Shown here in pieces: positions 47,971 to 58,839 of a DNA stretch of 64,000 bases. A model generated the notes under the pieces. It saw nothing but the letters and a program-made list of their open reading frames with translations, did not search any database and was not told the origin of the DNA. Positions within the stretch are counted from its first letter, which is position 1. Each line of letters opens with the position of its first letter. The DNA comes from Sisyra terminalis (taxonomy: Eukaryota > Arthropoda > Insecta > Neuroptera > Sisyridae): contig OY292275.1 of assembly GCA_958496175.1 (NCBI GenBank), forward strand, positions 11,222,001 to 11,286,000. The letters are read 5' to 3'. The position numbers were made by a program, and so were the translations under genes.

Positions 47971-48792
47971 TAGGGTGATTTTTTTTTTACTTTTTTTTTT
48001 TTTTGGTCCCATCGTGAAATTTTGTTGAAAATACCAAAAAAAAAAATTCTCTGAAAGTTAGAGCCCTTAATATTAATTTTAAGTCCTCGACCAAGACGTG
48101 TAATGATTTCCCATTGAAAATACACGGAAACTCTGATTTTTTATTTTTAAATTTCTATATCTCAGCGGCATTTCATGGGATCGCTTTTACCGAAGATGGT
48201 TTTTTCTCAGAATTAAACGCTCTACAAAAGTGCCCATTGCGACAAAGTCATAACTCACACCGGTGAGGTAGTATGGGCTGATAGTACGGGTAGTACTGAA
48301 CCTGATTTTTTCATAAAATTCGCGTTTTTTTGCATTTATCTCGTAAAAAACAAGAGCTACGGAAAAATTATAAATGAAAAACTTGTAGAGAATTTGATTT
48401 TCTACAAAAAAGTTCCTGTAGACCAAATCGCGAAGATCAATATTAAACGAGATACTAAGTCTTGAATTTTATGGAAAAATCAGGTTCAGTGACCCGTATT
48501 ACCTCACCGGGGTGAGTTACGACTTTGTCGCAATGGGCACTTTTGTAGAGCGTTTAATTCTGAGAAAAAATCATCTTCGGTAAAAGCGATCCCATGAAAT
48601 GCCGTTGAGATATTGAAATTTAAAAATAAAAAATCAGAGTTTCCGTGTATTTTCAATGAGAAATCTTTACACGTCTTGGTCGAGGACTTAAAATTAATAT
48701 TAAGGGCTCAAACTTTCAGAGAATTTTTTTTTGGTATTTCCAACAAAATTTCACGATGGGACCAAAAATAGTCAAAAAAAAAAATCACCCTT
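47971..48792. mobile_element. 822-bp foldback MITE, family F1, copy 3 (8-bp duplication)
   Basis: The ends TAGGGTGATTTTTTTT and AAAAATCACCCTT are flanked by ATGTATAT at 47963-47970 and 48793-48800. The arms are as in copy 1 (GACCAAGACGTG, CGCTTTTACCGAAGATGG). Extra bases in the loop-side region (GGGCTGATAGTACGGGTAGT at 48277) distinguish it. With copy 1 it shows independently that this family makes 8-bp duplications. The open frame at 48187-48426 is arm sequence. Confidence 0.82.
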
Positions 48793-49023
48793 ATGTATAT
48801 GATCAGATGGCAGGAATGAATATAACTATATAGCCAAAGCGGAAATCTACAGAGTAGGCGAAGAAGAAAAAGATCCAGATGCGCAATTAAAACGTTAATA
48901 AGTATAGATAAGAAAATTAGAACAATGAAAATATCTTTTTTTTGTTGTTTATTGTGTATCCTACCCCAGATGAGCGGCTTCTATTGTGCTATACATGGTG
49001 GTGCTGGCGAAGATTAGCATTAA

Positions 49024-50441
49024 CCTTTCCGACACGGAGGGTTGAAAAATTTCAAATGGTCCGAAGCGGGGTATCCGACATACCCCAGACCAAATCCAGT
49101 GCTTCTCAAACAAAGTGAAATAGGTTTTTAAATGAAAATTTTTTTTGAGTATTACAAATATTTTAATTTTTTCAAAAAAATTCTAAAGTACATAATATGT
49201 GCATATTTTTTTTAAATGGTAATCAAAATTAAAAAAAAATAATATAATTACAACTTAAAAACCATAAAAAATAAAAATTATTTACAAAAGAACTTAGGTA
49301 TAAAAGAAATAGTTCATATAGTTTATATAGCTAAAATATTACAAAACTAATTTACTTATAATAAAACTATATATTTAGATTTGTTAGATATATTTAGATT
49401 ACTATAATACATTTTTACAGACTATAAATTAATGTTTACAATTTGGACAAGAAATTGTTTTAATTTGATAGCGGTGAATAAGTTACATCATATTATTAAT
49501 AAGTCACATCGAATTTTAAATTTTCTGTCTTCACTTCTTGGGCAAAAACTACAACTCGTAGTTTTTGGTATATCCTGCTGGTCTTGCTCTACTGCCAATT
49601 GAAGGTTCTTCGTTGGAGTGCTATTTCCATTATTGATAACTTGGTCAAATAACTCAAAGCCGAGTTGAATGTGCTTGTGGTAATTTACATTGTTGTTTTT
49701 CCGTTTTAAAACATTTTCTTTTAGCAATTCCGTAGCCAATTCTCGAAGAAATGCTTGTCTTCGGCTACGGTTTCCTTTTCGCCAATCTGGTTTATTTTGT
49801 ACCCAAATAATGTAAGCATTTAATGCAGCCATATCTATTATTTCCATGACTATTCTGAACGGCCACCTTCTAGTAGTCCTAACAAGACTATACTGTTGGG
49901 TCATTTTGTCTCCAGTATCGACAGCTCCTTTGGTTTTATTATAATGAATAATAATATTTGGCCTTTTTCGCGGACCATCTTCTACTTCAATATTTTTGAC
50001 TTCTGTGGATAATAGTCACCGCTTGATTTTTGATTGATAAATATTTCTCTTTTGTTTCTCCTGATTGTTCCGGTGAGAGTCACATCATTTAAAAAAAATT
50101 GTTCGCTAAAGGAATTGATGTAAAGAAATTTAGAAACACTGGTTTAGAAATAAGCAGGTAAGATCGATAAGATGTTGCACGTTCAAGAATGAATACACAA
50201 CTAAACGTTTGAGAAAGAAAACAATGCATTTTACAATTATCACTTTCGGTTTACACTTTGCAATTTGCATTTTGAGAATTATGAAATAATCACAGAAGAA
50301 ACTCAATAAAACTGTCTCTCTTCTTTGTGCCGTAGTAGAGTGAAACATATAATCATTAAAATAATTTTTAGAAAGTTGAAGATTTTAAGTGATCCATGGG
50401 GTGCCTGGGGTACGTAAAAACCCCGCTTCGGACCGGGAAGG
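49024..50441 (-). mobile_element. piggyBac element, 1418 bp, internally deleted, with TTAA flanks
   Basis: TTAA occurs at 49020-49023 and 50442-50445. The ends are CCTTTCCGACACGG and CCGGGAAGG, which are inverted copies over the first bases. Subterminal inverted repeats follow: GGTCCGAAGCGGGGTATCCG on the left (49061) and AACCCCGCTTCGGACC on the right (50419), with ACCCCAG / CTGGGGT. TTAA target sites and terminal-plus-subterminal repeats are diagnostic for piggyBac. It holds only the C-terminal part of a transposase on the minus strand, so it is non-autonomous. Confidence 0.88.
49488..50150 (-). pseudogene. piggyBac transposase C-terminal fragment, frameshifted
   Basis: The open part, 49904-49488, begins TQQYSLVRTTRRWPFRIVME and continues IIDMAALNAYIIW and NRSRRQAFLRELATELL. 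This matches the conserved tail of piggyBac/PGBD transposases (Y-x-R-x-T-x-RWP, D-x-AA-x-NA-x-I-x-W, RR-x-FL-x-x-LA). The frame continues upstream without a start (RPNIIIHYNKTKGAVDTGDK; compare the family's DYNxTKGGVDTxD, which includes a catalytic Asp). Further upstream, in other frames, are VTLTGTIRRNKREI and NFFTSIPLANN (family NFYTSxxLAxxL, TLVGTLRKNKREIP). Stops and shifts separate these blocks. The N-terminal half is absent. The terminal cysteine-rich zinc-binding region is reduced to CSFCPRSEDRKFKIRCD. Confidence 0.85.
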
Positions 50442-50904
50442 TTAAACTGGAGCTTTAACTTTTTTCCTTGAGCGTTTTTGTATAATTATTTAAATATATT
50501 TTCGTTTAGAGGAAGGCAATTTGAACTATTTCCTGTGGTAACGATATTTTCAACCATTTCTATGTTCTGCACTCTCCTAGGTTTAAATCTAATCTTTAAT
50601 TTTTAATCCAGGATCTTCACGTGTTCCCATACTGATGATGTTCCCATGATGTTTGGCATCCTCAATTCCCTGTAAATCTATGAGTTCCAAACAAACGTTT
50701 TTTAATGTTTACTTTAGTTCAATCGAATCTCTTTGAAAACAAATTTCACATTCTACATAGTGACTGTAGAACCAATAGATCAGATTGTTGGAAATTTACG
50801 GAATCAACTAGAACTACAACAGGTGCTGTAAAGTTTCCTTGGATTTCCTTAGAAGATCATGCCAGATATCCAGACTAAAACACTTACCAAATATTTAAAT
50901 TAGA

Positions 50905-51020
50905 CAACGTACAAATAGGATACTCAAAGCAACAGAAAGAATAGAAACAAGGCAAGCTGATGGATAAGGGCATGTGAGACCAATGGAAGATCACAGACAG
51001 CTATGAAAAGCTTTTAACCA
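50905..51020 (+). pseudogene. LINE fragment, post-RT region (RTE-like)
   Basis: Translation near 50908-51010 reads RTNRILKATERIETRQADG, a stop, then GHVRPMEDHRQL. This aligns with the IRRRTKVKDITERIAKLKW, WAGHVARMEDDRW segment found downstream of the reverse transcriptase in RTE-like and related LINEs. It is a short degenerate relic with no flanking RT domain recognised. It lies 460 bp right of the piggyBac element. Confidence 0.45.
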
Positions 51021-51040
51021 CAAGATTTAAAGCTCTTCGT

Positions 51041-52940
51041 ACTCCCCTATCACATTACTATTCCAAATCTAAGATTATCTCTTTCCTTTTTATCGTAAGA
51101 TATCATGTGTTCCTAGGAAAAAACAACAAAAAATATGATAAACTGTTGCATAAGAGTCGAAATTGTGCCCAAAATTGTAGAAAATCGAAAGAAAATTTAC
51201 ATTAGAACAAAATGACGAAATTTAAAATGTATAGAACTGAATACCAAAATATCATTGGGAAAAAAATATTTGAAGAAAAAAATCGTTTTGTGATGTTATC
51301 CCAATATTTCCATGAAAAATCCGAAGCACATAACTTAAAATCCAATAAGGACAAATTAAGAAAAAGAAGGACTTTTTTGTTAAGGGAAATTGATACAATT
51401 AAAATGTTTCTTATAGTCCTTTCATTATTTCAGTGAAAAAAGTAAAGATTTTTATTACAATTTAATTGTGAAGAATAAATAATTTGAGGAAGTTTTTGAG
51501 CAAAAAACAACAGTAGAACGAGTAGATCTTTCAGCTATTCTTATTAGTTAAGAAAAAATATTCAAAAGACTCCTGTTTTTTTTAACTCCCCAATAGATGA
51601 ACCGCTTAAAGCCAAAGTGGTGCAATATCGCGATTCGAAGATATAATAATTTTTAATATAAATAGTTATAGAAAGATCCCATGTAGGAGGTGATTTGGTT
51701 AGCTATCTACCGGCATAATATTGAAGCTTTGACTTACTTCATTTTCCGAATAAACAGTTTATTACCCAAGGAATCGTTTCAGTTAATAAGCTAATAAAAG
51801 CAGAAAATTCAAAATCCAAATTATGACTTACACCACTTTTGCTTTTTGTAACTTCGATTTAAGAGATCAGAAATTTTCAGAAAACTACAGCAGATTGATT
51901 TTCTGTCCAATTGGTATGGAAAAAGTGTGATAAAAATAAGGATACTTGAGAAAAATTTGAGCAACTAATTGGATGACAAATTAAGGAAAATAAGGGTATA
52001 ACCCAAATATCCGAAAAAAATGAGAATGGTAAGATATGGAGAATGTACCAATGAAGAGATGTTTGATAATTTTTTCATTGGGAACATGTTTACCGAAAAC
52101 GTATCGTAGTTGTTAGTCTTCTACCTTCGTAATTATGGGAGGCTTAACAAATATTTTCCTAGTTTAACCTTGGTATATTTTTACAAGTCGCCACTTAATT
52201 GTTATACACGTCGAAGAAGAAATGTAAATAAATTACAATAATTTCGCACAAATGAAGACAACGACGTCCACATTTAGAAGATTGCCCACGAAAGATGATT
52301 ACTAATTAAGCATATTTGACGGATGGCGTCATAAAGGTACGCTGATTCAGTTTGTTATCGTCGAAAGAAATGACAGCGGAAGGTCACACTATACGACTAC
52401 TATGGTATCCAATAATTTATTTTTTCTATCATATCTCAAAATTCCTGGCAAATAGACAACGAATCTACTCGTATTCCGTGCTATATTTCTCCATCCTTAT
52501 CTAAATTATCAACACATTTTAAAATATGTTAATAAATTGGGTGGTCGAATATGGTAAATAAAATTATGGTTTATTAGTACTACCGGAATGTGTAAACATG
52601 ATGTCCTTTTAGAGTATAATCACCTTAGAGCTGAGGACGTGATTAATAAATTCCTAGAGAGTTATTTATAAGTATTATTTTTTTTTCTAGCGATTTTTTT
52701 GTGTCCACCATACTCTCGCATTACCTCTTCATATATTTCAACGCAAAGATATTGACCGTGGAAATATATTTGTCATGTTGACGTTTTCTAATTGCAAGTG
52801 GTAAAAAGATTCTCACCATAAATCTAGCCGTTTTAACCGAATTTAAACCGCAAATATATTATAAATAGAATCGATTTTTTATTGGCAAATAATAAAGAAG
52901 CTATTCACCCCTAACTCCCCGAGGGCCGAGTTTCCACTTG
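51041..52940. other. A+T-rich intergenic DNA
   Basis: No gene supported. The plus frame 51212-51436 (74 codons, Lys-rich, KKIFEEKNRFVMLSQYFHEK) has no recognisable domain. Composition becomes more balanced towards 52.9 kb. Confidence 0.35.
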
Positions 52941-52946
52941 GATTAA

Positions 52947-53195
52947 GCAATTAAATACTGCCACGCAAATTATGGAGTTGTGAAGAGATTTACCGCTGAT
53001 GTGTTGAGAGATTTGGGAATAAATAGCAGCAAAAAGCCTTGGAAGGTTGAAGCCCGGCGCCGGCCACCGTTTGGGCCCCCGGAATGGCCAAACACGAGTT
53101 TCAAAGTGCGGGGACCCCGGAAAGATCTGAAATGGGCAGATATTATGGATAGCTATAGTTCATGGACTTATTTGCCAAACAAACTTCGAGTGTAA
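52947..53195 (+). CDS. G+C-rich open frame or terminal exon, unrecognised
   Basis: The frame is open from after a TAA at 52944 to a TAA at 53193-53195. It reads AIKYCHANYGVVKRF, then TADVLRDLGINSSKKPWKVE, then RRRPPFGPPEWPNTSFKV, then RKDLKWADIMDSYSSWTYLP, then NKLRV. Composition is clearly richer in G+C than its surroundings, and Trp/Pro use is far from random A+T translation, which suggests real coding. There is no good ATG: the only in-frame starter near the beginning is GTG at 52980, so an upstream exon spliced at one of the AG dinucleotides near 52947-52986 is likely. I do not recognise the family. It could be the last exon of a host gene whose earlier exons lie elsewhere, or a fragment. 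Confidence 0.4.
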   Translation, partial: AIKYCHANYGVVKRFTADVLRDLGINSSKKPWKVEARRRPPFGPPEWPNTSFKVRGPRKDLKWADIMDSYSSWTYLPNKLRV

Positions 53196-53199
53196 ACAT

Positions 53200-54637
53200 A
53201 TGATTTATTATTTCTAGTTTTTTTTTTTTTTTTTTTTGTTTAACACTACTTAATAGTAATTTTTAACTATTTCACTTTCACGGTTTTTTTTCCTCTTCAG
53301 TTTGCTTAAGTAAATATTTGTAAGATTGTGTTTTTATTCAAATTAAACTAATTAAAATATTTTATTTTTATTTTTCAACAGATAAATCATCGAACAATTT
53401 CCTCAAATCTAAACAAATAATAAGATGAACAGTACTGGGTACCTTCCAAAAAAAAAAATCTTTGACTTTTGAACCTATTTTCTATTGAAACTATTTTTAC
53501 AATTTTTTGTAATCAAAAATTTTAATTTTGTCTACAATCTTTAACTATTCTATTTTTCTCTAAATTAATTAAGAAATCCACTATGAATATTAAAAAAAAT
53601 GTTTATATTTCGATTTAAATCAATTTAATTGGATAAATAATCACGGAGATTCTTTTAACAAATTTTGGCGGTAAAGTTCAGAAATGTATAGGTATATCTA
53701 TCCACTTCAAAGAACACTAAAGTAATTTCGAATGCCACACAAGTTTGGGAGGCACAATCAGGGGATGTTAAGACTTAACTTTGGATTAGAGATTTTTTCG
53801 TCGGTTAGAAGATATATTTGAATTTTAGTATGGTTTTGATAATAAAACATTGAAATTAAATGTATTTTTTTGCAATAAAACCAGAAAAAATAACTTGAAA
53901 TATTCAATCAAATTTTAGGTTTCGTAAACATGTTTAAAATAGTACTTTAAATCTTTGACCATTAGAACTTGGATGATTTAAATTCTGCAGGTCAAATAAG
54001 TGGTGGAGGATGATAAGTAGTGAAAACAACTCTTTTTCGGACAAAACACAATAAATTAATAATATTAACAAAAAACACCGAAAAATTCCTTAAGTACCAA
54101 ATTTGGACTTTGCTTCACTTAAACTAAATCATATCAATATTTTTTTTAAATAGCTTAGGGTATTTACATAACTATAATGATTTTAAAAATAAAAATGAAA
54201 AAAGAGAAAAAAGAGACTTACCAATTCGAATCTAAGCAAGTTTATCGTAAATTTTCTTTAAACTTTTTTACCCATAAATTTATCCACATTCATAAGAGTT
54301 CGGTAGAGTTATCGATAGTTAAAAAAAAATTCACCAAACTAAAATACAATTCAGAGGTCAGTTATATCCGAAATCATCTGACAAATATTCGAAATATTTG
54401 AAGATAAGGGATTTAGAAGTAAATATTTGGAGAAAGTATATCATGCTTTACTAACAGGATCACCAATTAGCGATGATATTGAAGGAGCTTTTCCGACAGC
54501 TAATAATTCTTGCACTTAATTACATTCTAGGTTTAATAACTGTACAATTAATGCATTGTATTTATTAAGAGCACATATCAAAAATTTGTATTAGTTCCTT
54601 AGATTGAATAATGCTATTTATTGAATAGTCATTCTTA

Positions 54638-54640
<3 letters not shown>
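53200..54640. other. A+T-rich intergenic DNA
   Basis: It starts with a T18 run at 53220-53237. The plus frame 54177-54401 is Lys/Ile-rich low-complexity translation and is not called. No repeats noticed. Confidence 0.4.

Positions 54641-54719
<79 letters not shown>
54639..54719. repeat. (TA)n microsatellite
   Basis: About 80 bases of nearly pure TA with a few interruptions. It resumes after the MITE at 55553-55575, so the MITE landed inside one microsatellite. Confidence 0.9.
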
Positions 54720-54720
<1 letters not shown>

Positions 54721-55552
54721 AGGGTGTTTTTTTTTCTGGGACTATTATTTTTTTTTTGCTCCCATGCCGAAATTTTGTTGGAAATACTTCGAAAAAAATT
54801 CCCTAAAAGTTTGAGCTCTTAATATTAATATTAAGTACTCGCTCACAGCGTGTGAATATTTTCCATTTAAAATGCACGTAAACTTTGATTTTTTTTTTTA
54901 AATTTTTATAGCTCAGCGACATTTTATGGTATTGCCTCGCTCAAAGTTGGGATTTTTTTACAATTGTATGCTCTACAAAAGTGCCTATTGCGGCAAAATC
55001 ATAATTTACACGGGCGAGGTAGTACGGGTCACTAAGCCTTGATTTTTCATAGATTTCTCGTTTTTCTCTCAGTTACTCATGAAGTACAAGACCCACAGAA
55101 AAAATGTAAATGGCAAATTTATAGGAAATTTAATTTCTTACAAAAAAGTTCCAGAAAACCAAATTGCTAAGATCGATATTTCTCGAGATATTGAGCCTTG
55201 AATTTCTGTTACTATAAAATTTTTACGGATTATTGAGTAAAATTTAAGAAAATATTGATTTTTTATTCCTTATTAAAAATTATTTAAAATAGGCACTTTT
55301 GTAGAGCATACAATTGTAAAAAAATCGCGACTTTGAGCGAGGCGATACCATAAAATTCCGCTGAGCTATAAAAATTTTAAAAAAAAAATCAAAGTTTACG
55401 TGTATTTTAAATGGAAAATATTCACACGCTGTGAGTGAGTACTTAATATTAATATTAAGAGCTCAAACTTTCAGGAAATTTTTTTTGAAGTATTTCCAAC
55501 AACATTTCGGCTTGGGAGCAAAAAAAAATAGTCCCAAAAAAAAATCACCCTT
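54720..55552. mobile_element. foldback MITE, F1-related subfamily, inside (TA)n
   Basis: The ends AAGGGTGTTTTTTTT and AAAAAATCACCCTT are those of family F1. The arms share GGAAATACTTCGAAAAAAAT, TTTGAGCTCTTAATATTAAT, ACAGCGTGTGAATATTTTCC and CTACAAAAGTGCC. The loop region keeps a diverged ACGGGCGAGGTAGTACGG. Sequence differs from copies 1-3 over most of its length, so it is an older or separate subfamily. The duplication cannot be read because the target is TA repeat. Confidence 0.75.
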
Positions 55553-55579
55553 ATATATATATATATATATATATACTAT

Positions 55580-56790
55580 TTTTATTAATAAATTACAAAT
55601 GATTTTTTGTAATATTTACTCTCTTTTATTAAACTATCAAATAAAAAAGAAATTTCTGTGTTTTCTTTATTTTTGTTAAAATTCCTACTGCCGGTATAAA
55701 AACCAGTATTCCGGTATTAAGACTAAAAAATCCACACACCGGTATTGAAATTTTGGTCTGATATTACAATCTCAAATAATAATAAGTAAGAAAGCTTCAA
55801 GTTGTTTATAAATAAAAAAGTTAAAAAAGATACTGAGCTTTACATGTAGCACTAAATTGAAAGAGATCTTTTGCATGAAATGCTTGAATGTTTCTATTGA
55901 ATTTCATTAATATCTGAAAGTAATTTCAAAGATTAACTTTTTCAGCAATTTTATTTTTATTACTTTTGCAAATTATTCAAAACACTTACAAAACCAATTA
56001 TAAAACCATAAAATTAAACTTTATTTCCTCAAATACAAAACATTTATGTGAAAACCATTAAATGTTTTTTTGTTCTTCTAAAATTTTTAATGATAATTTT
56101 GTGAATCGTCAAATATTTCCCCAGAACGAGAACCCGGAAAAAATAATACAAATATAGTAAGTACATATATAATTACGGTATTATGGTACTTATATACTTT
56201 GAAGATTATATTGGACTTGCTATGTTAACTGTATATGCGATATTCTAAAGAGAAATGAAATGTTATTTACTATAGAAGCTTTGTATTAGATACGAAATTT
56301 CTATGGTAGAAAATTTTTATTCTAACAGGCTATTTGTAACTATTACCATACTTTAAAAAAAAAGAAGTAATATTAACAAAAATAGTATGATTTGCAGTAT
56401 AACCACTACTATAATCATTTACCGTATTTTGCAAGAAAAATCAAAGTTTACCGAAAAATTAACTTGGTTAATGTCTATGTTTAGTTAAATGAAGCTCTAG
56501 CATTTCATAGAATTTTCGATCTAAAAATCAATTGCTCTTTTAATGATTTTCATTCGACTGTCGTACAGCGTTTGAACTCCTTTCGGAACTTTATCAAGTA
56601 TTGTAACAAAAAATTGATATAACCATGAATATCATTCGGTCTGGAAAATATATTTGAAATACAAGGGTCGGAAAAATAATGACTGTTCGAAGATCGAATA
56701 AAAGATCGATTAAAATAGTACTTAAATTTTAGTCCAAAAATCCAATGAGGTTTTCTATTCCGAATTCAGCAGTTCTCTAGTTTCACGTGT
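55580..56790. other. A+T-rich intergenic DNA
   Basis: A block at 55686-55756 repeats CCGGTAT three times (TGCCGGTATAAAAACCAGTA, TTCCGGTATTAAG, CACCGGTATTGAAA), which recalls ends of some hAT MITEs but cannot be assigned. The rest shows nothing. Confidence 0.4.
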
Positions 56791-56797
56791 AATAAAA

Positions 56798-57185
56798 CAA
56801 GTGTGGAGTTTACCACTCTATGAATTGGAATACTGGACTCTAGGAAAACTAAAAACGAAGTATTTGACGAGATTTTGGCTTTGCAGAAGAAGGGAAAAAT
56901 TTAACGAATATATTGAGTTCAAACATTCAAAAAAACAGTTCAATAGTTCAAAAGAACTATCATTGATACGGAGTCAAGAAAAGCTACCTGCATAGGTCAC
57001 ATTCAGAGAAGAAAAGGATTCATATTTGATGCTGTAAAAGAAAAACGGGAAGACTTTAAGAAAAGAGGAAGAAGTAAAATTAAGATCCTGGATTTATTGA
57101 AACCAGGAACTACCCGAATTCAAAAAACCTTGTCAGGGATAGGCGACGCTGGGAAAAGAATTCCACCATGTAGAAAATTGAATCT
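56798..57185 (+). pseudogene. LINE relic, C-terminal region after the reverse transcriptase
   Basis: The frame 56801-56995 reads WSLPLYELEYWTLGKLKTKY, then LTRFWLCRRREKFNEYIEF, then SLIRSQEKL. This aligns with the LLYGCEAWTLKKADEKRLEA, FEMWCYRRMLKISWTD and I-x-x-RKLAYLGH pattern of RTE/L1-type LINEs. The continuation around 56994-57110 (IGHIQRRKGFIF, KKRGRSKIKILDLLK) matches the following LGHIMR, GKRRVGRRRISWLKNL segment in a shifted frame. It is degraded and lacks the RT catalytic core. Confidence 0.65.
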
Positions 57186-57457
57186 GCCCTCAGGCAGAAA
57201 ATAGAAGAAGAAATAATTATTCCACAGTTATTTATTTGGGCTTTCATTTTTGATTTTAGACTCTGATCTACAGAACAATAACTCATATTTAATACAAAGT
57301 ATATTCTAAATCTATAAAGTGAGTTTTTAGATTGTTGAAGGTACACAATAGAAATAAGTTGGTATTTAAAAAACGATAAGTACATTTGAATTGAGAGTAT
57401 ATTGAATTAAAAATTTAATCAGAAATTGGGTCAAAAATTAAACGTAAACATAGTCTA

Positions 57458-57590
57458 CAGCTGCGGTTTTTAACCTTGTTGGAGGTACTGATCTCCATAC
57501 CCCATCAGTTTCATATATGCATTAAACGAATCTTTTTTAGTTGGAAAAATAAAATATGATTTTTTCAAATTCAAAATATAAGTATATAGA
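57458..57590 (+). mobile_element. hAT-type terminus, second copy
   Basis: It starts CAGCTGCGGTTTTTAACCTT and continues GTTGGAGGTACTGATC, CCCCATCAGTTTCATATATG, CATTAAACGAATC, TTCAAATTCAAAATATAAG. It is the inverted counterpart of the 28.6 kb block. In both places the hAT block abuts a P1 hammerhead repeat, so the two may have been copied as one unit. Confidence 0.5.
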
Positions 57591-58705
57591 TGATAAAATT
57601 CAGATCTCAGCTTTTATTGTTTTAAATAAGAAGATAATTCAGGTTGTTTAAGATCGGATTTTTTATTTAATATTTTTATTATTCAATTAGCTACGTTTCG
57701 TTATGTATCGTAACTTCATCAGGCTTCTTGATTCACAAAAATAAAAAAATTTCAATTTATTTTTGTGAATCAAGCAGCCTGATGAAGTTACGATACGTAA
57801 CGAAACGTAGCTAATTAAATAATAAAAATATCAAATAAAAAAACCGATCTTAAACAACCTGAATTGTCTTCTTATTTAAAAAAATATAAATATATATTTA
57901 ATAAAGTGTTATAATCTTGAATCACAAAAGTATTTTAGTTTAAATTTAAACTAAAATTAATTATTATTATATAATTACAAATATTTTATATTATCTATAT
58001 TAGATGTATACTATTATAGTTTTGAAATTTATGATTTCAATATGATTGACGTATTTTGTATTTTTTTTTATAGAAGCCTGATGAAGTTACGATACGTAAC
58101 GAAACGTAGCTAATTTGAATATTAAAAAATATTAAATAAACAAACCGATCTTCAACAACCTGAAATGTCATCTTATTTAAATTTAAATTCAATAAAGAAA
58201 TTATAATGATTTTAAATTAAAACTAAAATATTTTTGTGATTCAAAAAGCCTGATAAAATTACGATACGTAACGAAACCTTATTTTTTTTTTTATTGAATT
58301 TAAATTAAAAATATTTAATTTTGTGAAACAAGAAGCCTGAGGAAGTTACGATTAATGACGAAACGTAGCTAATTGAACAATAAAATATTAAATAAAAATT
58401 AAAAAAACAAAAAGATCTTAAATAACCTAAATTTTCTTCTTATTTAAAAAAATATAAAAGCTGAGTTCTGATTTTTATCATCTATTCTTATTTAAATTTA
58501 AATTCAATTAAAAAAAATATAATGATTTTAAATTAAAACTAAAATATTTTTGTGATTCAAAAAGCCTGATAAAGTTACGATACGTTACGAAACGTAGCTA
58601 ATGTGGATATAAAAAAACATTAAATAAAAGAAAAACCGATCTTAAACAACCTGAATTTCTTTATTTAATAAAAGCTGAGATCTGAATTTTATTATCGATT
58701 ATATA
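57590..58705. repeat. cluster of six hammerhead-like motifs (family P1)
   Basis: Motifs lie at 57689-57726 (minus) and at 57776-57813, 58075-58114, 58247-58280, 58334-58374 and 58562-58602 (plus). The best copies read AGCCTGATGAAGTTAC, GATACGTAAC, GAAACGTAGCT. Predicted fold: helix II GTTAC with GTAAC around GATAC; catalytic boxes CTGATGA and GAAA; palindromic ACGT as helix III between two units; cleavage after GTA; helix I AGC with GCT. The copies at 57776 and 58075 have all elements; 58247 and 58562 have CTGATAA; 58334 has CTGAGGA. Each unit is followed by words such as AACAACCTGAATTGTCTTCT. The fold and dimeric arrangement fit hammerhead ribozymes of Penelope-like retroelements. No GIY-YIG or RT frame was seen. 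Confidence 0.65.
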
Positions 58706-58762
58706 TTTAATATTTAAACATAAATTTACAAAATCATTAAAAACAAAAACAAAACCATTAAG

Positions 58763-58833
58763 AACCCGTCGAGGCCGCGAGACTGACTCGGCGAACCTCT
58801 GGGATTCGATTGAACTTAGAATATGAACCACTG
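58763..58833 (-). mobile_element. hAT-type transposon terminus, relic
   Basis: The minus strand begins CAGTGGTTCATATTCTAAGT and runs through ATCGAATCCCAGAGGTTCGC and CGAGTCAG. CAGTGGTTC is the usual end of Charlie-like hAT elements, which often carry GGTTCGCC further in. It directly follows the P1 cluster. Confidence 0.55.
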
Positions 58834-58839
58834 GTCTAC

